Shown here one piece after another: positions 25,487 through 32,128 of a stretch of 35,696 bases of DNA. The notes beneath the pieces are model-generated. The model was not told the DNA's origin and made no database searches. It saw only the letters and a program-made list of their open reading frames with translations. Within the stretch, counting starts at the first letter, position 1; each line of letters opens with the position of its first letter. Source of the stretch: an uncultured Eubacteriales bacterium (GTDB lineage: Bacteria > Bacillota > Clostridia > Oscillospirales > CAG-272); assembly GCA_958352145.1 (NCBI GenBank), contig CATWNM010000023.1:1-35696 (forward strand), in the 5' to 3' direction. The translations under genes were made by a program, and so were the position numbers.

Positions 25487-25650
25487 GCCTGTCGAAAAAC
25501 CAAAGATTTTTTCGACAGAAAGGCTTGATTCGCTCGCGCGCGCCGCTACGCGGCCCTTGCCAAGCCGTAAGGTGCATACAGAGCGGCGCATGTCCGCTCT
25601 GTATGCACATTTTTATTGGGTTGCCGGTTTCCCTCTATACTTTCTGCAAA
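25487..25650 (+). repeat. Hairpin-rich repeat, left copy
   Basis: One of two ~165 bp copies that face each other around the VWA gene. It contains hairpin A (25489-25518, CTGTCGAAAAA with its complement around CCAAAG), a GC-rich middle, and hairpin B (25572-25608, GTGCATACAGAGCGG with its perfect complement around a seven-base loop) followed by ATTTTTATT. The short reading frames inside it (KNQRFF-type) are by-products of the repeat. It may double as terminator for the DUF305 gene. The copy is edged by the similar sequences CGATTCTTTGCTCTGC (25471-25486) and CGATTCTTCGCCTGC (25652-25666). Confidence 0.8.
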
Positions 25651-25752
25651 ACGATTCTTCGCCTGCTTTTTTGGGCTTGTCCGGGGCATTGCAGAAAACA
25701 TAGAAAAAATATGTACCGGGCGCCGGTCTAAGGCACCCGGTTATATTCTTTT

Positions 25753-27126
25753 TTAGATTATGACATTGCAGCACTCGAAATCATTGTCAATATAGTTTGC
25801 GATGAACGTTGCCTTAAATTTTCGGCTGTTGCAGATAGAAGTTTCCGAACCGGAAACGTCAAGATCTTCCGGCAGTACAAATTTGATGCACCGTACGGTC
25901 ACATCCTGGCAGGTTTTCTTCGTATGCGCCGGCACCGTCATAATCTTCATGCCGCGCTTATATTCCTTTCCGCATTCGTCCACCTCGGAAAGAATGACCG
26001 CCAGCGCGACGCGCTTATGCGGGCAAACGTTTCTCAGCGTCACATCCAATTGAAGAATACGTCCCAGCAAATCCATCTCCAGCATGCCGGCATCGAATTC
26101 CACGGCATCTTCGCACCCGCCGATCGTAATGTCCACCGGTTCCGGACACTTTTCCGGTACGACAACCACGCCGCAGTCTACCTCGATCGACGGCGACGGG
26201 AAGGTAACGGCATTGCCCTCATGATCGGCATAGGTGATGTCCTGATTCACTTCCACGTTGCCGGAACAGCTTCCGACATGCTGTACGGTGAATTCAAGTA
26301 CGGCGCCCTCGCTGCTGCGCACGCCAAGTTCATCGATTTTCCACTGAAGAGAGACGGGGCTTATAAGACTTGCAATCCCTTTGTCCGGCGTATCCAGCGA
26401 GAGGATATTAAAACAGGGCGATACCGTATCTGTAATCACGACATCCGTAGCCCCGGGCTTGGCAATATTCTTTGCCAAATCCTCAAACAAAGCTTCCAGT
26501 TCCTCGTCATCCGGCGTAATCGCCACATAGGACGAAGGCGGCTCCGACGCCCATTCATTCAGCGCCTGCTCGTCAACGCCGCCGTTGCCGGAAAGCCCAA
26601 TACAATATATGGTGACGCCCTGCACTTTCGCAGCGGCGGCAATCGGATTCGGGTTTCCGCCCGCAGTGGTTCGTCCATCCGTAAACATGACCATCACTTT
26701 GGCGTTATTCGACTGCGGGTCAAAAAGCGCCAACGCTTTTTCAAAAGCATCCGCGTGATTCGTCGCGCCGCCCGACGTAAGCGCATTGACGGCGGCTTTC
26801 AGATCGGCAACCGACGTAATCAGCTGCGTATCCTGCACAGCCGTGCTCGAAAAACTGACTATCCCGATGCGGCTTCCATATCCGATATGCCCATCCTGCG
26901 CGCTATCGGTAGACTCGTCGATAATATCAATAAATTTTTTTGCCCCGCTTTTCAAATTGGCAAGCGGGCTGCCGGCCATACTCCCCGATCGGTCGAGAAT
27001 CAAGACAATGTCGGTTGGATTGCTCACAATGTCCGGCTCAGCCGTCAGGGATAACTTTACCTTGAAGGAACCTCCGCACGTTATGCGCGCAGTATCCAGT
27101 TCCTTATTTGAGTTTGATATACCCAT
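25753..27126 (-). CDS. VWA-domain protein with Cys-rich C-terminal part
   Basis: A 457-residue protein without signal peptide. After about 38 residues comes a von Willebrand A domain with a complete metal site: DRSGS near 45 (DxSxS), the Thr in SGGATNHADA near 120, and FTDGRTT near 148. Next follows a beta-sandwich-like region (VVITDTVSPCFNIL to SPSIEVDCG, about 225-315) and a C-terminal domain with many Cys (CPEPVDITIGGC, NVCPHKR, CGKEYKRGM, CNSRKF, ending CCNVII). VWA proteins of this kind bind partners through the metal. The start at 27126 is chosen because AAAGGG then lies nine bases upstream. A single gene enclosed by inverted repeats. Function is not known to me; a structural or surface-layer role is possible but unsupported. 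Confidence 0.85.
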   Translation of the reverse strand: MGISNSNKELDTARITCGGSFKVKLSLTAEPDIVSNPTDIVLILDRSGSMAGSPLANLKSGAKKFIDIIDESTDSAQDGHIGYGSRIGIVSFSSTAVQDTQLITSVADLKAAVNALTSGGATNHADAFEKALALFDPQSNNAKVMVMFTDGRTTAGGNPNPIAAAAKVQGVTIYCIGLSGNGGVDEQALNEWASEPPSSYVAITPDDEELEALFEDLAKNIAKPGATDVVITDTVSPCFNILSLDTPDKGIASLISPVSLQWKIDELGVRSSEGAVLEFTVQHVGSCSGNVEVNQDITYADHEGNAVTFPSPSIEVDCGVVVVPEKCPEPVDITIGGCEDAVEFDAGMLEMDLLGRILQLDVTLRNVCPHKRVALAVILSEVDECGKEYKRGMKIMTVPAHTKKTCQDVTVRCIKFVLPEDLDVSGSETSICNSRKFKATFIANYIDNDFECCNVII

Positions 27127-27259
27127 CCTGTCCATCCCTTTCTGAACCCCTTATTCCAAAAAGGGGCTCTCTACAATATATGCGTCCGCAGGGAAGGATG
27201 CTGCAAAGATAAACGCCTGTCGTTTGATTTCGCTGAAAAACGTATGCTGCACACTCAAT

Positions 27260-27476
27260 TCAAACCGCCTGTTTTGGCAGTCGATTTGAATTTGTCGAAA
27301 AAGTATAGCAAACAGGCAATCCAATAAAAAGGCATACAGAGCGGACATGTGCCGCTCTGTATGCACCTTACGGCTTGGCAAGTGCCGCTTTTGCGGCGCG
27401 CGGCGCGAGCAAACCAAGCCTTTTCTGTCAAAAAATCTTTGGTTTTTTGACAGGCTCAAACCGCCTGTTTTGGCAG
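27260..27476. repeat. 21 bp direct repeats bracketing the right repeat copy
   Basis: The sequence beginning TCAAACCGCCTGTTTT occurs identically, over 21 bases, at 27260-27280 and 27456-27476. The second copy touches the outer end of the right hairpin-rich repeat and the first lies within ten bases of its inner end. The second is followed by a T-run (27482-27487) and could serve as a small plus-strand hairpin. Confidence 0.7.
27291..27455 (-). repeat. Hairpin-rich repeat, right copy (inverted)
   Basis: The inverted partner of the copy at 25487. Read on the minus strand it has the same order: hairpin A (CTGTCAAAAAACC and complement), a GC-rich middle with CTTGCCAAGCCGTAAGG shared with the left copy, and hairpin B (GCATACAGAGCGG and complement) followed by TTTTTATT. 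Most differences are single bases plus a diverged middle. Confidence 0.8.
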
Positions 27477-27676
27477 GCATTTTTTTATGGAAAGCCGCCG
27501 TCCGAGGGCTTTCCATAGCCAAAAAGTCCGCGCCAAAGGAGCGGATAGACCGTCAAGCTCCAATCCGTGCATATTTTTTGATCGCCAAGTATAACAAAGT
27601 TCGACAGTATACGCCAGAAACCCCTTTCAAAAAGCGCGAAAAACCGCATAAATAAAGGCAAAAATAAAATTTCGTT

Positions 27677-27690
27677 AACCATAGATGGTT
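27677..27690. promoter_or_regulatory. Operator-like palindrome before the first XRE gene
   Basis: AACCATAGATGGTT, a perfect six-base inverted repeat with a two-base centre. A -10-like TATGCT lies 21 bases after it, overlapping TGCTATAGT, an extended -10. The related site before the second XRE gene suggests autoregulation. Confidence 0.6.
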
Positions 27691-27757
27691 TTACTAGAAT
27701 TTTCCATTTGTTATGCTATAGTTGCAATAAATTTCTCAAAAGAAAGGAAAAACCATC

Positions 27758-28045
27758 ATGCAGTACTCTGAGCTTTTGGTCCAACGCATCCATGAACTGT
27801 GCAACCGCAAAAAGCAAAACTCGACGATTTCAATCAACCATCTTGCAGAAATGAGCGGTCTGCGGCAATCGACGGTAAACAACATCATGCAGGGGAACTC
27901 CAAGAATCCGAAAATCAAGACGCTCCATAGAATCGCGCTGGCGTTCAATATGACACTCGCGGATTTTTTAAATTTTGAAGCATTAAACGAATACTCTTTT
28001 GAAGACGACCCGGATGAGGAATCGGATGAGGAGACCGGCAGCTGA
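27758..28045 (+). CDS. XRE-family helix-turn-helix regulator 1
   Basis: A 95-residue DNA-binding protein of the Cro/CI type. The helix-turn-helix covers about residues 20-65: ISINHLAEMSGLRQSTVNNIMQG is the typical pair of helices, followed by NPKIKTLHRIALAFNMTLADFLNF. The C-terminus is a short acidic tail (DDPDEESDEETG). AAAGGA lies about nine bases before ATG. It is a paralogue of the next gene, sharing NGNSKNP-type and MTLADFL segments, and each has its own palindromic operator. Targets other than its own promoter are unknown. Confidence 0.9.
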   Translation: MQYSELLVQRIHELCNRKKQNSTISINHLAEMSGLRQSTVNNIMQGNSKNPKIKTLHRIALAFNMTLADFLNFEALNEYSFEDDPDEESDEETGS

Positions 28046-28110
28046 CCAAACGGCCCCCCAGCCGCCAATTTCATAAAATTTCACAAAATAAGGAAAATTT
28101 TGGGATTTTT

Positions 28111-28124
28111 AACCATATACGGTT
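28111..28124. promoter_or_regulatory. Operator-like palindrome before the second XRE gene
   Basis: AACCATATACGGTT, differing from the first site at three positions (centre and one arm). TATGAT, in an extended -10 TGCTATGAT, follows after 21 bases. Confidence 0.6.
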
Positions 28125-28182
28125 AATTTGATTCGCTTTCCCTGCTATGATGGAAAAAAACTGTATTGAATTAGAGGTAGAA

Positions 28183-28437
28183 ATGGAATATTCTGAATTA
28201 TACGCAAAGCACATATTGAACTTATGCAAACAAAGAAATCTCACGATCAACGGCCTGGCATCCAGAAGCAATGTCAAGCAGTCAACCATCAATAATATCA
28301 TTCATGGCAATTCTAAAAATCCTAAGGTCATCACCCTGCACAAAATTGCGCACGCATTCAGTATGACGCTTGCGGATTTTCTGGATTTCGACGAACTGAA
28401 CAAGTATGCTTTTGACGATGATACAGACGATATCTGA
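28183..28437 (+). CDS. XRE-family helix-turn-helix regulator 2
   Basis: An 84-residue paralogue of the preceding regulator. I take the ATG at 28183, which has GAGG five bases before it and gives an N-terminus (MEYSELYAKHILNLC) that matches that of regulator 1 (MQYSELLVQRIHELC); upstream ATGs at 28147/28150 overlap the promoter. The helix-turn-helix is LTINGLASRSNVKQSTINNIIHG and the tail is acidic. Its end overlaps the start of the third regulator, so these two are likely co-translated. Confidence 0.88.
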   Translation: MEYSELYAKHILNLCKQRNLTINGLASRSNVKQSTINNIIHGNSKNPKVITLHKIAHAFSMTLADFLDFDELNKYAFDDDTDDI

Positions 28438-28774
28438 AGAACACAGCCAATCCATCGGCCGCCGAATTCAATACTTCCGCACGCAGCAGGGACTGCGGCA
28501 GGAGCAGCTTGCAAAGATGGTCGGCCTTACGCCCAACTTTCTGTCCGCCATCGAACGCGGCGTTAAATATCCAAGTCTGGACAGCCTAATCAAAATTACC
28601 GCCGTATTGAAAGTACCGGCGGATGCCGTGCTGCGAACGGATCTCCCCTGCGACAAAATTATGCAGACCTATGAGACTGCCGAAAAAATTCTCAAACTGC
28701 CCGAAAGCCTTCAAACTTGTATTTTCGAGTTGTTTGACGCCCTGATGCACGCTGCTGACAGGAAAAATTTATAA
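28418..28774 (+). CDS. XRE-family helix-turn-helix regulator 3
   Basis: A 118-residue regulator of a different XRE subgroup. The helix-turn-helix lies at about 12-65: IGRRIQYFRTQQGLRQEQLAKMVGLTPNFLSAIERG. The C-terminal 50 residues are helical and may dimerise. ATG 28418 overlaps the previous gene by 20 bases (a further ATG at 28406 is possible); no strong ribosome site is visible, which fits translational coupling. The product resembles regulators that keep one long N-terminal HTH with a short sensor-free tail. Confidence 0.87.
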   Translation: MIQTISEEHSQSIGRRIQYFRTQQGLRQEQLAKMVGLTPNFLSAIERGVKYPSLDSLIKITAVLKVPADAVLRTDLPCDKIMQTYETAEKILKLPESLQTCIFELFDALMHAADRKNL

Positions 28775-28817
28775 AAGTTTGCAGCAAATAAAAAATTTTT
28801 TATCATCTTACCAAATT

Positions 28818-28851
28818 CTGGCAATTTTCGCCAGTCTTTGTATGCTATACT
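28818..28851 (+). promoter_or_regulatory. Extended -10 promoter with dyad before the AbrB-like gene
   Basis: CTGGC and GCCAG flank seven bases (28818-28834), followed by TGCTATACT, an extended -10 (TATACT 28846-28851). No good -35 is present, as is usual for extended -10 promoters. The three transcripts in this cluster share the TGCTATxxT element. Confidence 0.55.
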
Positions 28852-28924
28852 ACGCCTGTAAGCGTTAGTAACAACGCATGCAGAACAAAATACTGCATAA
28901 ATTTCGATACGGAGGGGTCAACTT

Positions 28925-29158
28925 ATGACATTAATTACTCAACGTTTTGTCGATGAGCTAGGAAGAATTGTGCTTCCCGCAGAACTGCGTTCAGAACTCG
29001 GACTGACAGCAAAAAGCAAGCTTTCGGTTTACCGGGACGGAGACCGTATGATTTTGGTAAAAAGCCATGCCGCTTGCAAACTTTGTGGATCAGACGAAAA
29101 TGTAAACGAAACATTTTCTCTGTGCCAGTCTTGCATTGACAAAATCAAGAAATCCTGA
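28925..29158 (+). CDS. AbrB/SpoVT-type regulator with C-terminal zinc ribbon
   Basis: A 77-residue transition-state-type regulator. Residues 1-46 form the swapped-hairpin AbrB domain (QRFVDELGRIVLPAELRSELG, then KLSVYRDGDRMILVK). The last 25 residues carry CKLCG and CQSC, two CxxC pairs expected to bind zinc, an arrangement seen in a subset of clostridial AbrB-like proteins. GGAGG stands before ATG. It closes a set of four DNA-binding genes. Regulated genes are unknown; neighbours to the right are candidates only by position. Confidence 0.9.
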   Translation: MTLITQRFVDELGRIVLPAELRSELGLTAKSKLSVYRDGDRMILVKSHAACKLCGSDENVNETFSLCQSCIDKIKKS

Positions 29159-29215
29159 AAAGGATCCACCGTTGTGCGCCGCATACCCGGATGCGGTACA
29201 AGGCCTACTTATGGT

Positions 29216-29255
29216 ATTTTGTGGGGAACGCTGAAATCAGCGTTCCCCACAAAAT
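29216..29255. repeat. Forty-base near-perfect palindrome after the AbrB-like gene
   Basis: A 19-base stem (ATTTTGTGGGGAACGCTGA and its exact complement) with an AA centre. It may end transcription of the AbrB-like gene, but it is followed by mixed sequence rather than a T-run. Confidence 0.6.
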
Positions 29256-29315
29256 TTTCAAAGCCGCCCCCGGCGCGCGTCTTTTTCTCCTTGACAACAC
29301 AATATTCGTATCATC

Positions 29316-29344
29316 TTGACAAGTCGTATAATGTGTGTTATAAT
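29316..29344 (+). promoter_or_regulatory. Perfect consensus promoter of module lipoprotein 1
   Basis: TTGACA, 17 bases, TATAAT. The same hexamers and the same spacing occur before the second lipoprotein gene, with GTGTTATAATTGT shared around the -10. Confidence 0.9.
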
Positions 29345-29377
29345 TGTGTCATGACATGAATTTGGAAATAAACTAAG

Positions 29378-29510
29378 AAAAATGCATTTTCTTCTGAAAG
29401 CTTTTTCGGCGCTGATTTTTGTCATAACTTAATTCTTTGATTGCCATTTAAGTTAAGCTTATTTTTACATTTTTTCACTTCCAATTGGAATATACTGGAA
29501 ATACGAGATT
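29378..29510 (+). promoter_or_regulatory. Conserved leader of module 1
   Basis: A 133-base block, about 87 % identical by eye to 31967-32099 with no length difference, lying between promoter and lipoprotein start. It begins with a short open frame (29382) and contains TTTTTACATTTTTT and GGAATATACTGGAAA, conserved in both copies. Confidence 0.75.
29382..29432 (+). CDS. Possible 16-codon leader peptide, copy 1
   Basis: ATG to TAA encoding MHFLLKAFSALIFVIT, a mostly hydrophobic peptide with one Lys. The counterpart in the second leader is MHFLLKAFSALIFVMV, ending at the same position. The first 14 codons differ only by two silent changes. The ribosome site here is weak (AAGAAAA). It may be a regulatory leader or a tiny membrane peptide, or just part of a conserved RNA; DNA conservation outside it is about equal. 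Confidence 0.4.
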   Translation: MHFLLKAFSALIFVIT

Positions 29511-29552
29511 TTATTATGTTTGCGTATTATAAAAAATGTGAGGTTGATCGGT

Positions 29553-30725
29553 ATGAAACGGTTGTTTTTAGCGGTAATACTTGTTTTGCTTTGCACGGTC
29601 TGTTCTTCCTGTAATACGAAGCCTCCGGTAAATACGACTGATTCTTCTGAAAGTTCTGCGACAAGCGAATCTGTGCATACAGATGCCAAGAATACTACGG
29701 ATTCTACTAAATTAACCGTTGAATCCACAACTGAATCTACAACTACTAGTTTTGATGAATATAATGATATTTCAATGCTTTATTTATATGGGTGTCCTCA
29801 AAGCGGTTTGCCTTGGCTTCGTCCTTTTTGCAATCCACAATTTGGTCAGGTTACTTATGACATGAGTTTGCCTAAGGAAATTCTCCATTTTGAACTGTAC
29901 GAAATGGATATATACGACGAATTAAAAAAAGATGAACTATATTTTTTACGACAACAATTTTCAGATATTGATATTCAAGATTTAAATATATCTATGTATA
30001 ATGGTATAACATCAAATAGAAAAAGCTACTATTATTATGAGATTGATAATTTAAATTCAATAAATAAAGAGTTTTATTGTGCTTTACGTGTTACTGACTA
30101 TCATGTTTTTTGTTTTAAATACATAGGAACAAAAGAAAGTTTTGAGCAGGTTTTGAACTATATTTCCATAGAGCCTTTGGAGGAATCCATGCATCCTGAA
30201 ACATCGTTGGAAGTAAAAGTTGACGAGCCCTTAGAGCCGAGAAGCTTTCCTTTTCAATACGCTTTGAAGACGGAAACAGAAGTTGTCCCTACCGATTTAA
30301 AAATTCAAGTTTCACTACCAATTAGTTGGAAAGATTTTATTATGACTATTTCTTCAACTGATAAACGTTTGTATTGTGCGGAATTTGGATATCCGTGTAT
30401 ATATACATACAGGTATTATAGAAATTGTGAATATCAAGCGTTCAAGAGTAATGGGTTTTATCGTGTTGAATCTGAATTAACAGAGTTAGAGAGCCGCTAT
30501 AATTTGCAGTTTGAATTGGAGCATACGGAATTTGGAACTACAATATCTGGCAACGCCTATTTTCTAAATTATGAAGAAGTGCCGTTGTATCATGCAGTTG
30601 AATACAGATGCTATATTCAACTGACAGAAAACTATGTATACTCATTTATGTTATGCGTAGATTTAGATAATACTGATATGATTTATGATGTTGTGAATTC
30701 AGTAATACTTGTACAACAAAATTAA
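29553..30725 (+). CDS. Module lipoprotein 1, unknown function
   Basis: A 390-residue exported lipoprotein. From ATG 29553 (GAGG nine bases before) the start MKRLFLAVILVLLCTVCSSC ends in a lipobox-like CSSC, then a Ser/Thr-rich linker of about 45 residues, then a globular part rich in Tyr, Asn and Phe. No known domain is recognised. The C-terminal 45 residues (YHAVEYRCYIQLTENYVYSF onward) are clearly related to those of the second lipoprotein (YHAVEYEVYVRLTNIYVLNF), and both are roughly 400 residues long, so they are paralogues. The gene is AT-rich compared with the rest of the window. It faces the broken peptidase copy, with a shared hairpin terminator between. Confidence 0.85.
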   Translation: MKRLFLAVILVLLCTVCSSCNTKPPVNTTDSSESSATSESVHTDAKNTTDSTKLTVESTTESTTTSFDEYNDISMLYLYGCPQSGLPWLRPFCNPQFGQVTYDMSLPKEILHFELYEMDIYDELKKDELYFLRQQFSDIDIQDLNISMYNGITSNRKSYYYYEIDNLNSINKEFYCALRVTDYHVFCFKYIGTKESFEQVLNYISIEPLEESMHPETSLEVKVDEPLEPRSFPFQYALKTETEVVPTDLKIQVSLPISWKDFIMTISSTDKRLYCAEFGYPCIYTYRYYRNCEYQAFKSNGFYRVESELTELESRYNLQFELEHTEFGTTISGNAYFLNYEEVPLYHAVEYRCYIQLTENYVYSFMLCVDLDNTDMIYDVVNSVILVQQN

Positions 30726-30757
30726 AATTAGGCGGTAATCTTACCGCCTAATTTTAA
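30722..30757. terminator. Bidirectional terminator of module 1
   Basis: A perfect 17-base stem (core AAAATTAGGCGGTAA and its complement, TC centre), starting inside the lipoprotein stop codon and ending 12 bases before the stop of the converging gene. It has A- and T-rich ends for both directions. Confidence 0.88.
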
Positions 30758-30768
30758 TTTTGCAGAAA

Positions 30769-31810
30769 TTACTTTAAATAAGCAATTCTTAACGAAGTCA
30801 CTTTTGTATAAGGCTCATAGGTTTTTTCACTTGTTAAAATGTCAGATAATTTTCTCTTAGCGGCTTCTGATACATATTCCTTTTCTGTCCATTTAGATGT
30901 ATTTGAATAAGTCATATCAAATGTATCAATAACAAAAATATCATCATAAGATTGGGCATTGTTAACATATTTGTATGCGGTTACCCAGTGCGTACCGGTA
31001 TCTTCCAAATGAAGAATGACAGGACTGCCTGCGTCAATTGCTTCTTTTATCTTTTGTACAGCTATTGCTTCGTTAGCCACGCTAGGCCATTCCCATCTTA
31101 ACTTATCCTGAGGGTTTGGTAATTTACTTACATAACCGTAGGTACCGTCATTACTTATTGCCCAACAATTCTCTTTTATGAGATCAATAATGCCATACTT
31201 CTTTTTGAAGAGATATGATACAACATTTCCTAAGGAGCATAGCATACATCCAAATTCTGATACATATTCAAACAACCTTTGAGTATTGCTATCAAAATTT
31301 TGAATATTCGGATCTTTATATTTTTGATTCAAATTCACGGGCATATTGAGTTTCATTCGAAGCAGCATTGAGAATATTCCAGAAGCAAGGATACATAGCA
31401 GGATTGCCGAGGATAGCGCCAAGTTTAGTGGTTCGAAGTACATCGCCGGTACTATAAAGGAAATATTGACTCTCTACATTGCGGAAACTGTATTCCCCCG
31501 AAGCGGTTTCAAAGATTTCCCACAGGCAGCAGTCCGGAACCATACACAAGCTTGTAATTCCGGGCATCATAACCGTATGCACCAGTGCAAAGGGATCCTG
31601 ACCTGGATTTTCTCCGATATAAAACGTTCCGGAAGAAGTCGTCAGCGAAATCGTACAATATCCGTCTATCTCTTTAAAATCAAACGTATCTTGATAGTTT
31701 GTTGTATCCGCTGCCAGATGCAATGACATAAATTCAGACGCCGCGCAGAGCCAGTATCCATACCTAAAACAGTTGACGAAATACAGAATATTTTGCTGAA
31801 TCTTGACAGA
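30769..31810 (-). pseudogene. Truncated, frameshifted copy of the C39-like peptidase gene
   Basis: This is a second copy of the 3' half of the gene at 33424. Reading on the minus strand, a frame open from 31810 (no ATG; preceded by TGA) gives ILYFVNCFRYGYWLCAASEF, then MSLHLAADTTNYQDTFDF as in the intact gene, down to NILNAASNE near 31352. There a one-base shift is needed to continue as KLNMPVNLNQKYKDP, which matches INQKEDP of the intact copy and runs to the stop at 30769. The peptidase part still shows the likely catalytic Cys in GCMLCSLG, His in THWVTAYKY and Asp in VIDTFD. The BIG2 repeats and signal peptide are absent. It could still yield two short proteins, but an exported enzyme is unlikely. 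Confidence 0.8.
31611..31749 (-). repeat. 139 bp block nearly identical to 34229-34367
   Basis: Two differences in 139 bases, while sequences on both sides are much more diverged. It encodes the conserved segment EFMSLHLAADTTNYQDTF to FYIGE. Confidence 0.9.
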
Positions 31811-31831
31811 TCACGATATATGTGTTATAAT
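31803..31831 (+). promoter_or_regulatory. Perfect consensus promoter of module lipoprotein 2
   Basis: TTGACA, 17 bases, TATAAT, matching the promoter at 29316. Its -35 overlaps the truncated 5' end of the peptidase remnant. Confidence 0.9.
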
Positions 31832-31966
31832 TGTTCCAAAATGAGGCTGGAAAACGCGCTTCAGCGCAAAACTTTGCCCAATTCATGATTTTTGTCAACT
31901 ATACTACACAATTGGGATATATTCTGGGACAAAATCATATTGCGGCGAAAAATGAAATACATTTGG

Positions 31967-32099
31967 AAAAATGCATTTTCTTCTGAAAGCTTTTTCAGCG
32001 CTGATTTTTGTTATGGTTTGATTTTTTAATCTCCATTTAAGTAAAGCTTATTTTTACATTTTTTTACTTTTGATTGGAATATACTGGAAACACGAGATT
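31967..32099 (+). promoter_or_regulatory. Conserved leader of module 2
   Basis: The partner of 29378-29510, equal in length (133 bases), with the same short open frame and the same downstream AT-rich elements. Confidence 0.75.
31971..32021 (+). CDS. Possible 16-codon leader peptide, copy 2
   Basis: Encodes MHFLLKAFSALIFVMV and ends in TGA. TTTGGAAAA lies just before the ATG and could act as a ribosome site, better than in copy 1. Confidence 0.4.
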   Translation: MHFLLKAFSALIFVMV

Positions 32100-32128
32100 C
32101 ATGAAAATTTGTGCAGAGGAAAATGGAT

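Larger units (their letters stand above)
27127..27757. other. Gene-free stretch of repeats before the regulator cluster
   Basis: About 630 bases without a credible gene. It holds the right hairpin-rich repeat with its direct repeats, another stem-loop (27487-27516, ATGGAAAGCC with complement), and the operator and promoter of the first XRE gene. The short frames here (for example 27151-27522 minus and 27347-27655 plus) follow the repeats and are not considered genes. Confidence 0.6.
29159..29552. other. Intergenic region: palindrome, promoter and conserved leader
   Basis: About 390 bases from the AbrB-like gene to the first module lipoprotein. It holds a small stem-loop (CCGCAT/ATGCGG near 29178-29195), the 40-base palindrome, the promoter at 29316 and the conserved leader with its short reading frame. 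Confidence 0.7.
31811..32128. other. Long leader region of module 2
   Basis: About 320 bases between promoter and gene, some 125 longer than in module 1. The extra part (31832-31966) contains a small GCGCT/AGCGC hairpin near 31858 and CCCAATT/AATTGGG near 31880-31917. The rest is the conserved leader. No separate gene is seen apart from the 16-codon frame. Confidence 0.6.

Noticed and set aside
25444..25731. Short frames containing KNQRFF-type peptides in the repeats (also 27151-27522 and 27347-27655)
   Set aside because: They follow the hairpin-rich repeat in both copies and have no ribosome site; the similarity comes from the DNA repeat.
25487..27476. CRISPR array from the repeated hairpins
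   Set aside because: Only two inverted copies of a 165 bp unit; no short regularly spaced direct repeats and no cas genes.
31316..31729. Minus-strand frame starting MSLHLAAD as an independent gene
   Set aside because: It matches the middle of the intact peptidase gene and has no ribosome site; it is the upstream part of the frameshifted remnant.
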